A model generated the notes under the pieces. The model was given only the letters and a program-made list of their open reading frames with translations, was not told where the DNA came from and did no database searches. 64,000 nt of DNA from Mycolicibacterium setense (GTDB lineage Bacteria > Actinomycetota > Actinomycetes > Mycobacteriales > Mycobacteriaceae): assembly GCF_000805385.1 (NCBI RefSeq), contig NZ_JTJW01000008.1, positions 558,001 through 622,000 on the forward strand, in the 5' to 3' direction. The position numbers and the translations under genes were made by a program. Positions 1-8,737 of the stretch are shown piece after piece. The stretch's first letter is position 1. The number at the start of each line of letters is the position of its first letter.

Positions 1-1
1 G

Positions 2-424
2 GTGGACCGGATCAATGAGAACGTGCGCCGCAGCCACGCCGGGCTGGGACCTGACAAGCTGCGGGTTTTGATGCGGGCCGGCATCGATCCCTCGGGTGCG
101 GGTGCGCTGTACGGCTGTCGGGTGGCGCTCATCGAATGCCTGATCCACCAGCAGGACATCCGGCGTCCGCTCGGTCTCCCGCGCACGATGGACCGTCACG
201 CCCTGCTCACGTCGTTGACGTATGCGCGGGTCAGCCCGGTGATCGGTGGAGCCTGGCGCACCCGCGGATTGCGACTGATCGCCACCGACCTCGACTGGAC
301 AGCCGGCCGCGGCGCCGAGATCCACGGGCCGGGCGAGGCACTGTTGCTGGCAATGACCGGACGCGTCGACGCGGTCGCAGACGAGCTGCACGGCCCCGGC
401 GTGGCCGACCTCCGCAGTCGATGA
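2..424 (+). CDS. Maleylpyruvate isomerase family protein, mycothiol-dependent type (C-terminal part)
   Basis: The open frame enters from the left edge, so the true start lies outside the window. About 140 residues remain, ending in TGA at 422-424. A segment reading LIHQQDIRRPLGLPR followed by a C-terminal region with ATDLDW and a Gly-Pro-Gly-Glu turn is typical of the TIGR03083 family. That family has a DinB-like helical fold, and many members are thought to use mycothiol. The metal-binding residues of the N-terminal half are outside the window, so catalytic competence cannot be judged. Its substrate is unknown; the family name should not be taken as a proven maleylpyruvate isomerase. It points the same way as lipP but is separated from it by about 340 bases. 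Confidence 0.6.
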   Translation: MDRINENVRRSHAGLGPDKLRVLMRAGIDPSGAGALYGCRVALIECLIHQQDIRRPLGLPRTMDRHALLTSLTYARVSPVIGGAWRTRGLRLIATDLDWTAGRGAEIHGPGEALLLAMTGRVDAVADELHGPGVADLRSR

Positions 425-768
425 CACCTGGATGAGGCCTGACCAAGCCCACTTGCCCGCCGATTTCCACCGAGAGGTCGTTGCCGGGCCGGCGGCACGA
501 CCCTGCGGTAGAAAGCGACGAGCGCCCCACCACATCCACGACCCTGGCGTAGAAATCGGCACCACACCGGCGAGCGGAGGCGCCTCTCCCATCATCACGG
601 CGCCGTCTCGAATGGTTTTCGATCCGTACTTCGGGGGTGCTTCGTGGTTGCGGTCCACCTACCGTGAGTAACGGGTGGGTTCGACCGACCGATCTTGAAG
701 ATGACATGGCCGCCTTGAGACAGTGCTCTCGCGCCGCCGCCGTAAAGCCCCACCTACGCAGGAGTCGC
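425..768. other. Intergenic region without a convincing gene
   Basis: These 344 bases lie between the isomerase-family gene and lipP. Short open frames occur on both strands but none has a ribosome binding site, a recognisable domain or a neighbour that would explain it. An AGGAG sits at 760-764, four bases before the lipP ATG, and is the only signal I can assign. The lipP promoter should be here but I cannot place it with confidence. Confidence 0.5.
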
Positions 769-1950
769 ATGCCCGTAATGACCGCCATCGCAGGCACATG
801 CGCGCCGGAATTCGACAACGTGCGACGTGCCTTCGAAACCAACTTCGCCGAGCGCGGCGAGGTCGGGGCCGCTGTCGCGGTCTGGGTCGAGGGCGATCTG
901 GTGGTCAACCTGTGGGGCGGGTCCGCCGACGCCGCTGGAACTACTCCGTGGCGGCAGGACACCCTGGCCAGCGTCTATTCGGGATCCAAAGGGCTTTTGA
1001 GCACCTGCATCCATCTGTTGGCCGATCGCGGCGAGATCGACCTGGATGCGCCGGTGGCCCGCTATTGGCCCGAGTTCGGCCAAGCCGGAAAGCAGGACAT
1101 CACCATCGCGATGGTGTTGGGGCACCGCTCGGGTGTGATCGGCCCGCGCGAACCGATGGACTGGCGCGACGTCACGGACTGGGGCGAGGTGTGCACGCGG
1201 ATCGCGGCCGCGACGCCGTGGTGGGCGCCGGGCACCGCGCAGGGCTATCACGTCGTGACGTTCGGGTTCATCCTCGGCGAGGTCGTTCGCCGTGTCACCG
1301 GCCGCACCATTGGTCAGTATTTGCGCACCGAGATCGCCGAGCCCCTGGGCGCCGACATTCACATCGGGCTTCCCGCCTGGCAGCATCACCGATGCGCCGA
1401 GATGGTGAACAAGCCGTCGGTGCGCAGCCTGCTGGTCGACCACGGGGTGAGCCAGGCGCCGGACTCACTCGGTGACCATCCGATGGCCGGCTGGGCGGTG
1501 TCGATGGACTTCGTGCCCGACGACGAATTGGGCGTGCAGGCGCTGGACACCTGGCGGTCCGCGGAGTTCCCGAGCACCAACGCGCACGTGTCTGCCCTCG
1601 GCATGGCGACGTTCTACAACGCGCTGGCCCAGGAGAAGCTGCTGACCCGCGAACACATGGAGCGGTGCCGAATCTCCCAGGGCGGATTCGACTCCGACGT
1701 GGTGCTGGGCCCCCGGGTCGCCGATCACGGCTGGGGTCTGGGCTACATGCTCAACCAGCGTGGTGTGGCCGGGCCGAACACCGGGATCTTCGGCCACGGC
1801 GGCTCGGGCGGCTCGTTCGCGTTCGTCGACCTGGAACACCGGATCGGCTACGCGTATGTGATGAACCGTTTCGATGCCACCAAGTGCAATGCCGACCCGC
1901 GTACGGTCGCGTTGTCCAACGAGGTGTACTCCGCTCTCGGCGTAATTTGA
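769..1950 (+). CDS. lipP: Beta-lactamase-family serine esterase LipP
   Basis: This 393-residue protein belongs to the class C beta-lactamase/esterase fold used by several mycobacterial Lip proteins. The SxxK nucleophile motif reads SGSK, a later Tyr-His-Val fits the YxN/YxV position, and HGGSGG replaces the KTG box, as in esterases of this family. There is no signal peptide, so it should be cytoplasmic. An open frame extends upstream to 637, but the ATG at 769 is chosen because AGGAG precedes it by four bases. The neighbours nei and rpiB, and the length close to Rv2463, point to the lipP locus of M. tuberculosis. Hydrolysis of a short- to medium-chain ester is expected from the family; the physiological ester is not known. 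Confidence 0.8.
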   Translation: MPVMTAIAGTCAPEFDNVRRAFETNFAERGEVGAAVAVWVEGDLVVNLWGGSADAAGTTPWRQDTLASVYSGSKGLLSTCIHLLADRGEIDLDAPVARYWPEFGQAGKQDITIAMVLGHRSGVIGPREPMDWRDVTDWGEVCTRIAAATPWWAPGTAQGYHVVTFGFILGEVVRRVTGRTIGQYLRTEIAEPLGADIHIGLPAWQHHRCAEMVNKPSVRSLLVDHGVSQAPDSLGDHPMAGWAVSMDFVPDDELGVQALDTWRSAEFPSTNAHVSALGMATFYNALAQEKLLTREHMERCRISQGGFDSDVVLGPRVADHGWGLGYMLNQRGVAGPNTGIFGHGGSGGSFAFVDLEHRIGYAYVMNRFDATKCNADPRTVALSNEVYSALGVI

Positions 1951-2001
1951 GTTCTCCACGAGGGCCGGGAAACATCGTTTCCCGTCGGTACGCTGGACGC
2001 C

Positions 2002-2817
2002 ATGAACAGCGTTTTGCTGGTACTCATCATCCTGGTCATCGCCGCGATCGCCTTCGTCGTCTACAACTCGTCGAAGGCGAACGGTCGCCGCGCCGCAGAG
2101 TCGCTGGCCGACGCCAAGGCTGACGCCCGCCGCCTGATCGAGCGGCTCGGCGGGCAGGTCCTCAACCTCACCGGCTCCGACGATGCGTCCAAGCAGGCGC
2201 TGGCCGACGCCTCCGAGCGCTACACCGCGGCGTCCTCACAGATCGATCAGGCCACCACCGCCAAGCAGGCGGCGCTGGCCAAGGAGAGCGCCATCGAGGG
2301 GCTCTACTACGTGCGCGCGGCGCGTACCGCCATGGGGATGGATCCCGGCCCCGAGCTGGAGTCGCTGACCGGGCAGCGTGCGGCCGGCGCCGTGACCGAG
2401 GACCGCAGGATCAACTTCGAGGGCCGCGAGATCGAGGCCTCCCCATCCCCCTCGGAACGCACCCCCAACTACTACCCCGGTGGCCGGGTCGCCGGACGTC
2501 CGGTGCCCGCCGGCTGGTACTCCGAACCGTGGTGGAAGCCTGCCCTGGTCGCCGGGGCCTGGGGTCTGGGCTCGGTGCTGCTGTTCGACGCGATGTTCTC
2601 CGGTATGCACGGTGTCGACTACGGCGCACAGGGTTTCGAAAACGGTTACGGTGACGGCTATTCCGACGGTTTGGCCGCGGGCCAGGACGGCGGTGGCGAT
2701 GGCGGCGGCTTCGACGGCGGCGACGCAGGCGGTGGCGACTGGGGCGGTACCGATGCCAGCGGCTGGGACGGCGGCGGCGACTTCGGTGGTGATTTCGGAG
2801 ACTTCGGCGGCTTCTGA
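2002..2817 (+). CDS. Membrane-anchored DUF1542-like protein with Gly/Asp-rich tail
   Basis: 271 residues, function unknown. Residues about 4-21 form an N-terminal transmembrane helix. An Ala/Lys/Asp-rich helical region follows (about 25-130), probably a coiled coil. A Pro-rich linker leads to a second hydrophobic stretch around 175-200. The last 70 residues are almost entirely Gly, Asp, Phe and Trp, a low-complexity acidic tail. The combination resembles mycobacterial proteins annotated with DUF1542. Tail length may vary between strains because the coding DNA is repetitive. It lies 51 bases after lipP on the same strand and could share its transcript. I cannot assign a biochemical role. Confidence 0.75.
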   Translation: MNSVLLVLIILVIAAIAFVVYNSSKANGRRAAESLADAKADARRLIERLGGQVLNLTGSDDASKQALADASERYTAASSQIDQATTAKQAALAKESAIEGLYYVRAARTAMGMDPGPELESLTGQRAAGAVTEDRRINFEGREIEASPSPSERTPNYYPGGRVAGRPVPAGWYSEPWWKPALVAGAWGLGSVLLFDAMFSGMHGVDYGAQGFENGYGDGYSDGLAAGQDGGGDGGGFDGGDAGGGDWGGTDASGWDGGGDFGGDFGDFGGF

Positions 2818-2848
2818 CGCGCTCGTGTGTCGGGCGCGCCGAGCCCAC

Positions 2849-3643
2849 TCACACCTGGCAGTCGGGACACCAGAACAGGTTGCGCGCCTCCAGTTGCGCG
2901 GTGCGCACCGTGGCTCCGCATACGCGGCACGCGTCCCCCGCGCGGCGGTAGACGTAGGTGCGGGGCCGACCGGGACCGTAGGACGGGGCACCGTGATCGT
3001 GCTCGGGGCGGACGACGACGATCTTGCCCCGCCGCACGCCGACCTTCATCAACTCGACGAGATCGGTCCACAGGTCACTGAATTCGGCCTGCCCCATGTG
3101 GGTGCCCGGCCGGTAGGGGTCGATGTGGTGGCGGAACAGCAATTCACTGCGGTACACATTGCCCACCCCGGCGATCACCGACTGGTCCATCAGTAACGCC
3201 CCGATTGACCTGCGGGACTTGCTGATTCGCTTCCACGCCAGGGCCGGATCGGCATCCTTGCGCAACGGGTCGGGGCCGAGGCGGGCCACCACGTCGGCGA
3301 TCTCGGGCTCGGCGATCACCTCACAGACGGTGGGACCGCGGAGATCGGTGCCGTAATCGGTGCCCACGATCCGCATCCGCACCTGGCCGACCGGCAACGC
3401 CAGCGGCACAGGCGCTTCCGTGAATGTCCCGTACAGGCCCAGGTGGATGTGCACGACGTGGCCACCGTGGTAGTGGTGGAACAGGTGCTTGCCCCAGGCA
3501 TCGGCCTGTTTGAACACCTGGCCGTTGACCGCGGCCGCACCGTCGGCGAATCGGCCCTGGGGGCTGGACACCACCACCGGTGCCCGGCCGAACCGCTTCT
3601 GGTGCAGCCGGGCCAGCCGGTGCAGGGTGTGCCCTTCGGGCAT
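2849..3643 (-). CDS. nei1: Fpg/Nei-family DNA glycosylase/AP lyase (Nei1, Rv2464c-like)
   Basis: 264 residues. The N-terminus is MPEGHT, so after Met removal the catalytic Pro and Glu of the Fpg/Nei family are in place. The C-terminus has a zinc finger with CRVC and CPDC pairs, typical of zf-FPG. Such enzymes excise oxidised bases and cut the abasic site by beta/delta elimination. The PEGHT start is typical of the Nei branch. Gene order with rpiB and lipP matches Rv2464c, known as Nei1. The ATG at 3643 is only three bases after the rpiB stop, so the two genes form an operon with rpiB first. Confidence 0.9.
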   Translation of the reverse strand: MPEGHTLHRLARLHQKRFGRAPVVVSSPQGRFADGAAAVNGQVFKQADAWGKHLFHHYHGGHVVHIHLGLYGTFTEAPVPLALPVGQVRMRIVGTDYGTDLRGPTVCEVIAEPEIADVVARLGPDPLRKDADPALAWKRISKSRRSIGALLMDQSVIAGVGNVYRSELLFRHHIDPYRPGTHMGQAEFSDLWTDLVELMKVGVRRGKIVVVRPEHDHGAPSYGPGRPRTYVYRRAGDACRVCGATVRTAQLEARNLFWCPDCQV

Positions 3644-3646
3644 GGA

Positions 3647-4135
<489 letters not shown>

Positions 4136-4163
4136 TCTCGCAGACGACCCTGCAGGCCCCGAG

Positions 4164-5123
4164 CTACCCGATGGTGATGGCGTCCAGGCGTTCCTTGATG
4201 AAGGCCGATGACGTCACCGGCTCCAGGCCCGCGACCTTGCCGATGGGCGGCTCCAGCGGCGTGACCAGTGCATCGTGGTTGGCCTCGTAGAAGTAGATCA
4301 ACGAGACCAGGTCTTCTTCCGGGGCGTGCGGCTGCGGCGGCAGCACACGGTGCCGGCCCGAGGGCCAGCGCCGGCCACTCCAGTACTCCAACAGGTCACC
4401 GATGTTGACGGTGAGCGATCCGGGCTCCCACGGCGCGTCTTCCCAGCCCTCCTGCTCGGAGTACACCTGTAGTCCCCCGGCGCCGGGCTCGCGGTCCAGG
4501 ACCGTCACGGTGCCGAAGTCGGTGTGCGGGCCGATGCGGAACTGCCCCGGCTCCGGCTCCCCCACCACGCTCACCGGCGGATAGTGGTTGATGTTCATGG
4601 TCCACGTCGGCCGGTCCGCCAGGGCCACAAAGGGATTGACCGGCAGCCCGAGCGCGTGGGCGAACAGCGCCAGCAGGTCGTCGGAGACCTTCCGCATGGC
4701 AGCGGTGTACGCCTCGACCAGCGCTTGCAGTGCGGGCACCTCGGCCGGCCACACGTTGGGCGCGAACCAGATCCGATCCACGTCAGGGTCGCCGGTCGCG
4801 GTCTCGGCGCCCAGGCTGTAGCTCTCCTTGAGGTCCGGCGGGGTCTCGGTGCCCTCGGCGTAGCCGTTGGCTTCGGCGCCCGGCCCGATCCAGCCGTGCC
4901 CGCCGACCGGCACCGAGTAGCGCCGCTTGACCTCGTCGGGAAGCGCGAAGAACTCCCGGCTGGCCGCGCGAACCTTCGCCGCCAGCCCGACGTCGACACC
5001 GTGGCCGGTGACGACGACGAACCCGGCGCGCTGAAGCCCGGCGTCGACCTCGGCGGCAACCGCGTCGGCCTCGGCCCCGCCGGCGTACCACCGGGACATG
5101 TCAACCGTGGCTATGGCACTCAT
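4164..5123 (-). CDS. 2-oxoglutarate/Fe(II) oxygenase, isopenicillin N synthase-like
   Basis: 319 residues with the DIOX_N region first (about 5-110) and the jelly-roll oxygenase domain after it. The iron-binding HxD reads HTDFG, and the distal His lies in SGRHRVL near residue 255-260. The start at 5123 is set by an ATGA overlap with the cytosine deaminase stop, so translation is coupled. The family hydroxylates or desaturates small molecules with O2 and 2-oxoglutarate. It includes fungal thymine-7-hydroxylase, which is notable because this gene follows a cytosine deaminase and a nucleobase permease. A role on thymine or another pyrimidine is inference only; flavonoid- or gibberellin-type plant relatives show how broad the family is. 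Confidence 0.82.
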   Translation of the reverse strand: MSAIATVDMSRWYAGGAEADAVAAEVDAGLQRAGFVVVTGHGVDVGLAAKVRAASREFFALPDEVKRRYSVPVGGHGWIGPGAEANGYAEGTETPPDLKESYSLGAETATGDPDVDRIWFAPNVWPAEVPALQALVEAYTAAMRKVSDDLLALFAHALGLPVNPFVALADRPTWTMNINHYPPVSVVGEPEPGQFRIGPHTDFGTVTVLDREPGAGGLQVYSEQEGWEDAPWEPGSLTVNIGDLLEYWSGRRWPSGRHRVLPPQPHAPEEDLVSLIYFYEANHDALVTPLEPPIGKVAGLEPVTSSAFIKERLDAITIG

Positions 5124-5560
5124 TCGCCGATGTCCTCCGCCCACAGATCGGGCCGCTCGGCGATGAATTCCTCCATCATCGCCACGCAGCGCTCATCGTC
5201 GAGCAGAGTAACCGCGACCCCGTGCTCGGCCAGCCAGTCATGGCCACCGGTGAAAGTCCGGCTCTCCCCGATCACCAGGGCGCCGATGTTGAACTGACGG
5301 ACCAGGCCGCTGCAGTACCAACACGGCGAGAGCGTCGTCACCATGATCGTGGACCGGTAACCTCGCTGACGGCCGGCCGCCCGGAACGCGTCGGTCTCGG
5401 CGTGGATCGACGGGTCGTCGTTCTGCACGCGACGATTGCGCCCGGCTCCGAGCAGCGTCCCGTCCGAGCTGAACAATGCGGCACCGATGGGAATACCGCC
5501 CTCCGCCAATCCTTTTCGCGCCTCCTCGACGGCGACGTCGAGCATCTGTTCCGGGTTCAC
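5120..5560 (-). CDS. Cytosine deaminase, yeast Fcy1 type
   Basis: 146 residues of the cytidine deaminase-like fold. Zinc and proton-transfer residues are visible as HAE (SIHAETDAF) and PCxxC (LSPCWYCSG). The C-terminus, ending LWAEDIGE, and the VIGES segment closely resemble yeast cytosine deaminase, which is unrelated in fold to E. coli CodA. It should convert cytosine to uracil; the yeast enzyme also accepts 5-methylcytosine, giving thymine. The open frame extends to 5611, but GTG at 5560 is preferred because it forms a GTGA overlap with the permease stop and gives the normal length. It is the middle gene of three translationally coupled genes. Confidence 0.88.
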   Translation of the reverse strand: MNPEQMLDVAVEEARKGLAEGGIPIGAALFSSDGTLLGAGRNRRVQNDDPSIHAETDAFRAAGRQRGYRSTIMVTTLSPCWYCSGLVRQFNIGALVIGESRTFTGGHDWLAEHGVAVTLLDDERCVAMMEEFIAERPDLWAEDIGE

Positions 5561-6951
5561 GCCGACACCCTTTCGGCCTGGATCCGAGTGCGGCACAACA
5601 CGAGGTAGCACGCACCCGCGATGAGGAATCCGACGAAGAACGTGACGTCACCCAACTGCGGGAGCTCCCGCGCGATGTAGCCGACGAACTTCGCCTGATT
5701 GCAGAACAACGTCACCGACACGACCAGGCCGATCAGGAACGACACCAGGCCGGGCCAGTTGGTGTAGGAGCGGTCGTAGAGGAAGTGTGCGACGGGTTGA
5801 TCCCCGCGCAGGTACTCGTCGGCGAACACGACGCCGAGCCACGGCCCGATCCAGTACGCGATGATCAGCAGGAAGGCCTCGTAGCTTGCCGCGGCATCGG
5901 CCAGTGCCCACCACGCGATGAGGAATCCGACGATCCCGAAGAAGGCGGTGGCCAGCGCCCGCGCGATGTGATGCGGCAGCTTGATGCCGATGGTCACGAA
6001 AGCCATTGCGCCCGAGTAGATGTTGATCGCATTGGCGGCGACGGCCCCGATCGCGATGGCCAACAGGGTCAGGCTTGCCAGCCACGGGGCCAGCTCTGAG
6101 GTGAACGCCGTGGTGGGATTGTCGGAGACCGCCGGGCCGATGGTCACCGAGGCCGCCCCGACCGTCTGTAGCAGCATGCATGACACGAACAGTCCTGCGG
6201 CAGCGAAGAACCCCGTGCGCGGTCCGGCCGCCGAGCGCGGAAGGTACCGCGTGTAATCGGCGGCATAAGGCGCCCACCCCGCGACATAGCCGAATGCGGT
6301 ACCCACCGTCAGCAGGAACCCACCCGTGCCGCCGACACCGCCGGTCACAGCGGGGGCGCCGAGATCAGCTTTCGTCAGGATCACCACCGAGGTGATGGCG
6401 AAGATGACCGCGAGCACCGGGAACGCCCACCGCTCGAAGGCCTGAACCAGGTTGTGCCCGAACACCGCCAGCGCGGTCTGCACCACCACGACCAATACCA
6501 GTGCCAATACCGGCGCGATGCCGAACAGGGTGGACAGCGCGAAGGCACCGCTGACGCTGTTGGTGGCGAACCATCCGATGCCGGCGGTCACCGTCATCAA
6601 CAGCGACGGCACGGCATTTCCCTTGAATCCGAACGCCAGCCGGCCCAGCACCATCTGCGGAACGCCGTGCAGCGGCCCGCGCTTGGACAGGAAGTAGTGT
6701 GCGAGCGCCCCGAGCCCGGTGCCCAACGCCAGGCCGGCCACCGCCTGCCAGAACGTCATGCCATAGACGGAGACCGCCAGCACGCCAAGGAAGATCGTGG
6801 CGAACTCGAGGTTCGGCGACGTCCAGGTCCAGAACAACTGGCTGGGCTTGCCGTGCCGGTCGGCCTCGGCGATGTGCTCGTTGCCGCCCGGCTCGACCGC
6901 TGCGATCCGGTCGCGATAGGAACCGTCGGTGCTGGGCTCAGCCGCTGTCAT
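5557..6951 (-). CDS. NCS1-family nucleobase permease, cytosine permease-like
   Basis: 464 residues with about twelve hydrophobic segments and a conserved NCS1 start (SNPLEF-like SPNLEFATIFLGV near residue 45). NCS1 carriers import cytosine, purines, hydantoins or thiamine by cation symport. The gene lies 60 bases after gntR and overlaps the deaminase by four bases, so cytosine or a close analogue is the most likely cargo. No strong Shine-Dalgarno precedes the ATG at 6951. Substrate choice inside NCS1 cannot be read from sequence by eye; allantoin or hydantoin carriers look similar. Confidence 0.85.
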   Translation of the reverse strand: MTAAEPSTDGSYRDRIAAVEPGGNEHIAEADRHGKPSQLFWTWTSPNLEFATIFLGVLAVSVYGMTFWQAVAGLALGTGLGALAHYFLSKRGPLHGVPQMVLGRLAFGFKGNAVPSLLMTVTAGIGWFATNSVSGAFALSTLFGIAPVLALVLVVVVQTALAVFGHNLVQAFERWAFPVLAVIFAITSVVILTKADLGAPAVTGGVGGTGGFLLTVGTAFGYVAGWAPYAADYTRYLPRSAAGPRTGFFAAAGLFVSCMLLQTVGAASVTIGPAVSDNPTTAFTSELAPWLASLTLLAIAIGAVAANAINIYSGAMAFVTIGIKLPHHIARALATAFFGIVGFLIAWWALADAAASYEAFLLIIAYWIGPWLGVVFADEYLRGDQPVAHFLYDRSYTNWPGLVSFLIGLVVSVTLFCNQAKFVGYIARELPQLGDVTFFVGFLIAGACYLVLCRTRIQAERVSA

Positions 6952-7011
6952 CCGTACACCGTGGCGTGAGCCGCGGTGTTGCGCAACCGGAACGCGGAGA
7001 TTCGTTGGCGG

Positions 7012-7686
7012 TCAATCGCGCTCGGCGACGGAAAGCAACTCGCGGGCACTGGTGACGATGTGGTCATCGAGCGCGGAGCGGCGCGCCTCGGGCCCGCCCG
7101 TCTTGATGGCATGCAGCAGCGCCCGATGCTCTTCGGGAATCGCCAACGGGCTCTCGTGGCGCCTGGCGAGCCGGTGGATCTGCATCCGGATGCGCGGTTG
7201 CACACTGGCCCACAGCTGCATCGCGTGGTCAGACTGAGCGCTTTTGACGATCGTTTCGTGAAACAGCACGTCGAGTTCGTTGAGCAGATCCAGGTCGTCA
7301 GCCGCTGCCGCATCGTCCATGAGGGCCACGAACCGCTGCAGCTCGGCCAGCACGGCGGGATCGGCGCTTGCCTTCTCCACTGCGAACTGCTCGATCGACA
7401 ACCGCACCGGAAGCAAGACCCCCAGCAGTTCGTCGGCGCTCACCGTCGCCACGAATGCCCCGCGGTTGGGGATGTGATGCACCAGGCCTTCACTTTCGAG
7501 CTGCCGCAGGGCTTCGCGCACGGGACCGGGGCTGGTGCTCAGGTGCGCGGCCAGCACATCCTGCTTGAGCTGCGCTCCGGGAGCCAGGCCGCCTTTGACT
7601 ATCTGCTCACGCAGCCAGTCCGCGATCTGATGCCGTCGCGACGCGGGCAACGGGACGACCGCCAGTGGTTCCAGCGCCTCCGTCAA
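7012..7686 (-). CDS. GntR-family regulator, FCD subgroup
   Basis: 224 residues. The winged helix-turn-helix occupies about 15-80, with the GntR signature around LAPGAQLKQDVLAAHL and GPVREALRQLE. The FCD effector domain follows and carries scattered His and Asp residues that in this family bind a metal and a carboxylate ligand. It heads the leftward operon, and a divergent ABC importer operon starts on its other side. The spacer has a perfect palindrome overlapping its own predicted -10 box, which suggests autorepression and joint control of both operons. Ligand unknown; FCD proteins often sense organic or sugar acids. Confidence 0.87.
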   Translation of the reverse strand: MTEALEPLAVVPLPASRRHQIADWLREQIVKGGLAPGAQLKQDVLAAHLSTSPGPVREALRQLESEGLVHHIPNRGAFVATVSADELLGVLLPVRLSIEQFAVEKASADPAVLAELQRFVALMDDAAAADDLDLLNELDVLFHETIVKSAQSDHAMQLWASVQPRIRMQIHRLARRHESPLAIPEEHRALLHAIKTGGPEARRSALDDHIVTSARELLSVAERD

Positions 7687-7801
7687 CGGTCGTTCTCCTT
7701 TACAAGCGGTCGCCAGGGTTGCCCAGTGGCGTCAATCCTAGGCAGCCGTCTGCGCGCGTTCCGGCGCAGACACTGCCATCTTCGACTGTTGCGTAGATTA
7801 C

Positions 7802-7817
7802 AGATTATAGATAATCT
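7802..7817. promoter_or_regulatory. Predicted GntR operator between the two island operons
   Basis: AGATTATAGATAATCT is a perfect inverted repeat with 7-base arms and a 2-base centre. It stands out as an AT island in GC-rich DNA and lies in the only shared control region between gntR and the importer operon. It does not match the classical FadR half-site pattern, so assignment to this regulator rests on position and symmetry. Confidence 0.6.
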
Positions 7818-7830
7818 CTGATTTATCCAA
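7804..7830 (-). promoter_or_regulatory. Predicted SigA-type promoter for gntR
   Basis: Read on the minus strand, TTGGAT at 7830-7825 and a consensus TATAAT at 7809-7804 are separated by 15 bases. The -10 element lies inside the palindrome at 7802-7817, so a repressor bound there would block it. The resulting leader to the gntR start would be about 110 bases. Confidence 0.5.
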
Positions 7831-7888
7831 GCGAGGCGCGGCGGTCATCCGGCCTCAACCTGAAAGATCTCCTGAACAAAGGACATTC

Positions 7889-8704
7889 ATGCGTAGAGCC
7901 CTCCGCGTCGTGTTCGCCGCCCTTGCCGCAATCACCGCGCTGGTGCTGGCCGGGTGTACGTCGTCGGGTCAGACCGGCACCTCCCAGAGCAGCGTCCTGA
8001 ACAAGGTGCTGACCTCCAAGAAGATCACTGTCGGGGTCTTCGCGGATGCCCCTCCGTATGGCGTGATGAACAGCTCGGGCGAGTACGAGGGCTTCGACAT
8101 CGACAAGGCCAGAGCGCTCGCCGACTCACTCGGTGCCAGAGTGGAATTCGTCAGTGCCACCAATGCCAGCCGAATTCCGATGCTGGAGACGGGCAAGGCC
8201 GACGTCGTCATCGCCGCGCTGACAAACCTCGACGAACGCGCCCAGGTGGTGGCACTGACGAGGCCATACGCGTCCGAAGGGCAGCTCGTCGTGGTACCCG
8301 CCGACAGCCCGATCCGAAGCTACGACGACCTCACGGGCCGCACCGTTGCCTCGACCCGCGGCAGCGTGCCCGCCACCATCTTGGAAGCCGAGTTTCCGCA
8401 GGCCAAGCCCAGCCTGTTCGAAGCCGTTGCCGACTCCATCCAAGCCCTGCGCAGCGGAAAGGTCGACGCGCTGATGGAGAGCACGGCGGTGGTCGCCGGC
8501 GTCCGCGCGAGCCAGGGTGATGCCGTACGGGTGCTCGATGCTCCCCCACTGGCGCCGTCGTTCGTGTCCTTCGGCATCAAGATGGGCGACCAGCTCTGGC
8601 TCAACTACCTGAACAACTTCGTCATGAACTACAACATCAGCAAGGCCGCCTCGGAGTCCTACAACAAGTGGCTCGGCATGGACGTCCCCGCGCTCATCAA
8701 GTAA
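7889..8704 (+). CDS. ABC importer substrate-binding lipoprotein, polar amino acid/opine family
   Basis: 271 residues of the SBP_bac_3 family. A signal peptide ends in the lipobox LVLAGC with the acylated Cys at 23, so the protein is anchored outside the membrane. Start is ATG 7889 with AAAGGA before it. The carboxylate-binding Arg in the NASRIPML segment is kept. The position where related proteins carry the Asp that holds a free alpha-amino group reads Ser in VDALMESTAVV (residues 192-202, aligned by eye). Together with the D-aminoacylase downstream this suggests an N-acylated amino acid as ligand. The gene opens an eight-gene operon; the AT-rich operator lies about 70 bases upstream. Confidence 0.88.
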   Translation: MRRALRVVFAALAAITALVLAGCTSSGQTGTSQSSVLNKVLTSKKITVGVFADAPPYGVMNSSGEYEGFDIDKARALADSLGARVEFVSATNASRIPMLETGKADVVIAALTNLDERAQVVALTRPYASEGQLVVVPADSPIRSYDDLTGRTVASTRGSVPATILEAEFPQAKPSLFEAVADSIQALRSGKVDALMESTAVVAGVRASQGDAVRVLDAPPLAPSFVSFGIKMGDQLWLNYLNNFVMNYNISKAASESYNKWLGMDVPALIK

Positions 8705-8737
8705 ACCGCTGCATCCCAACATTTCTCAGGACGACAC

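Noticed and set aside
231..962. Long minus-strand frame before lipP
   Set aside because: Low-complexity Arg/Ser translation typical of antisense frames in GC-rich DNA, no ribosome binding site, overlaps two better genes.
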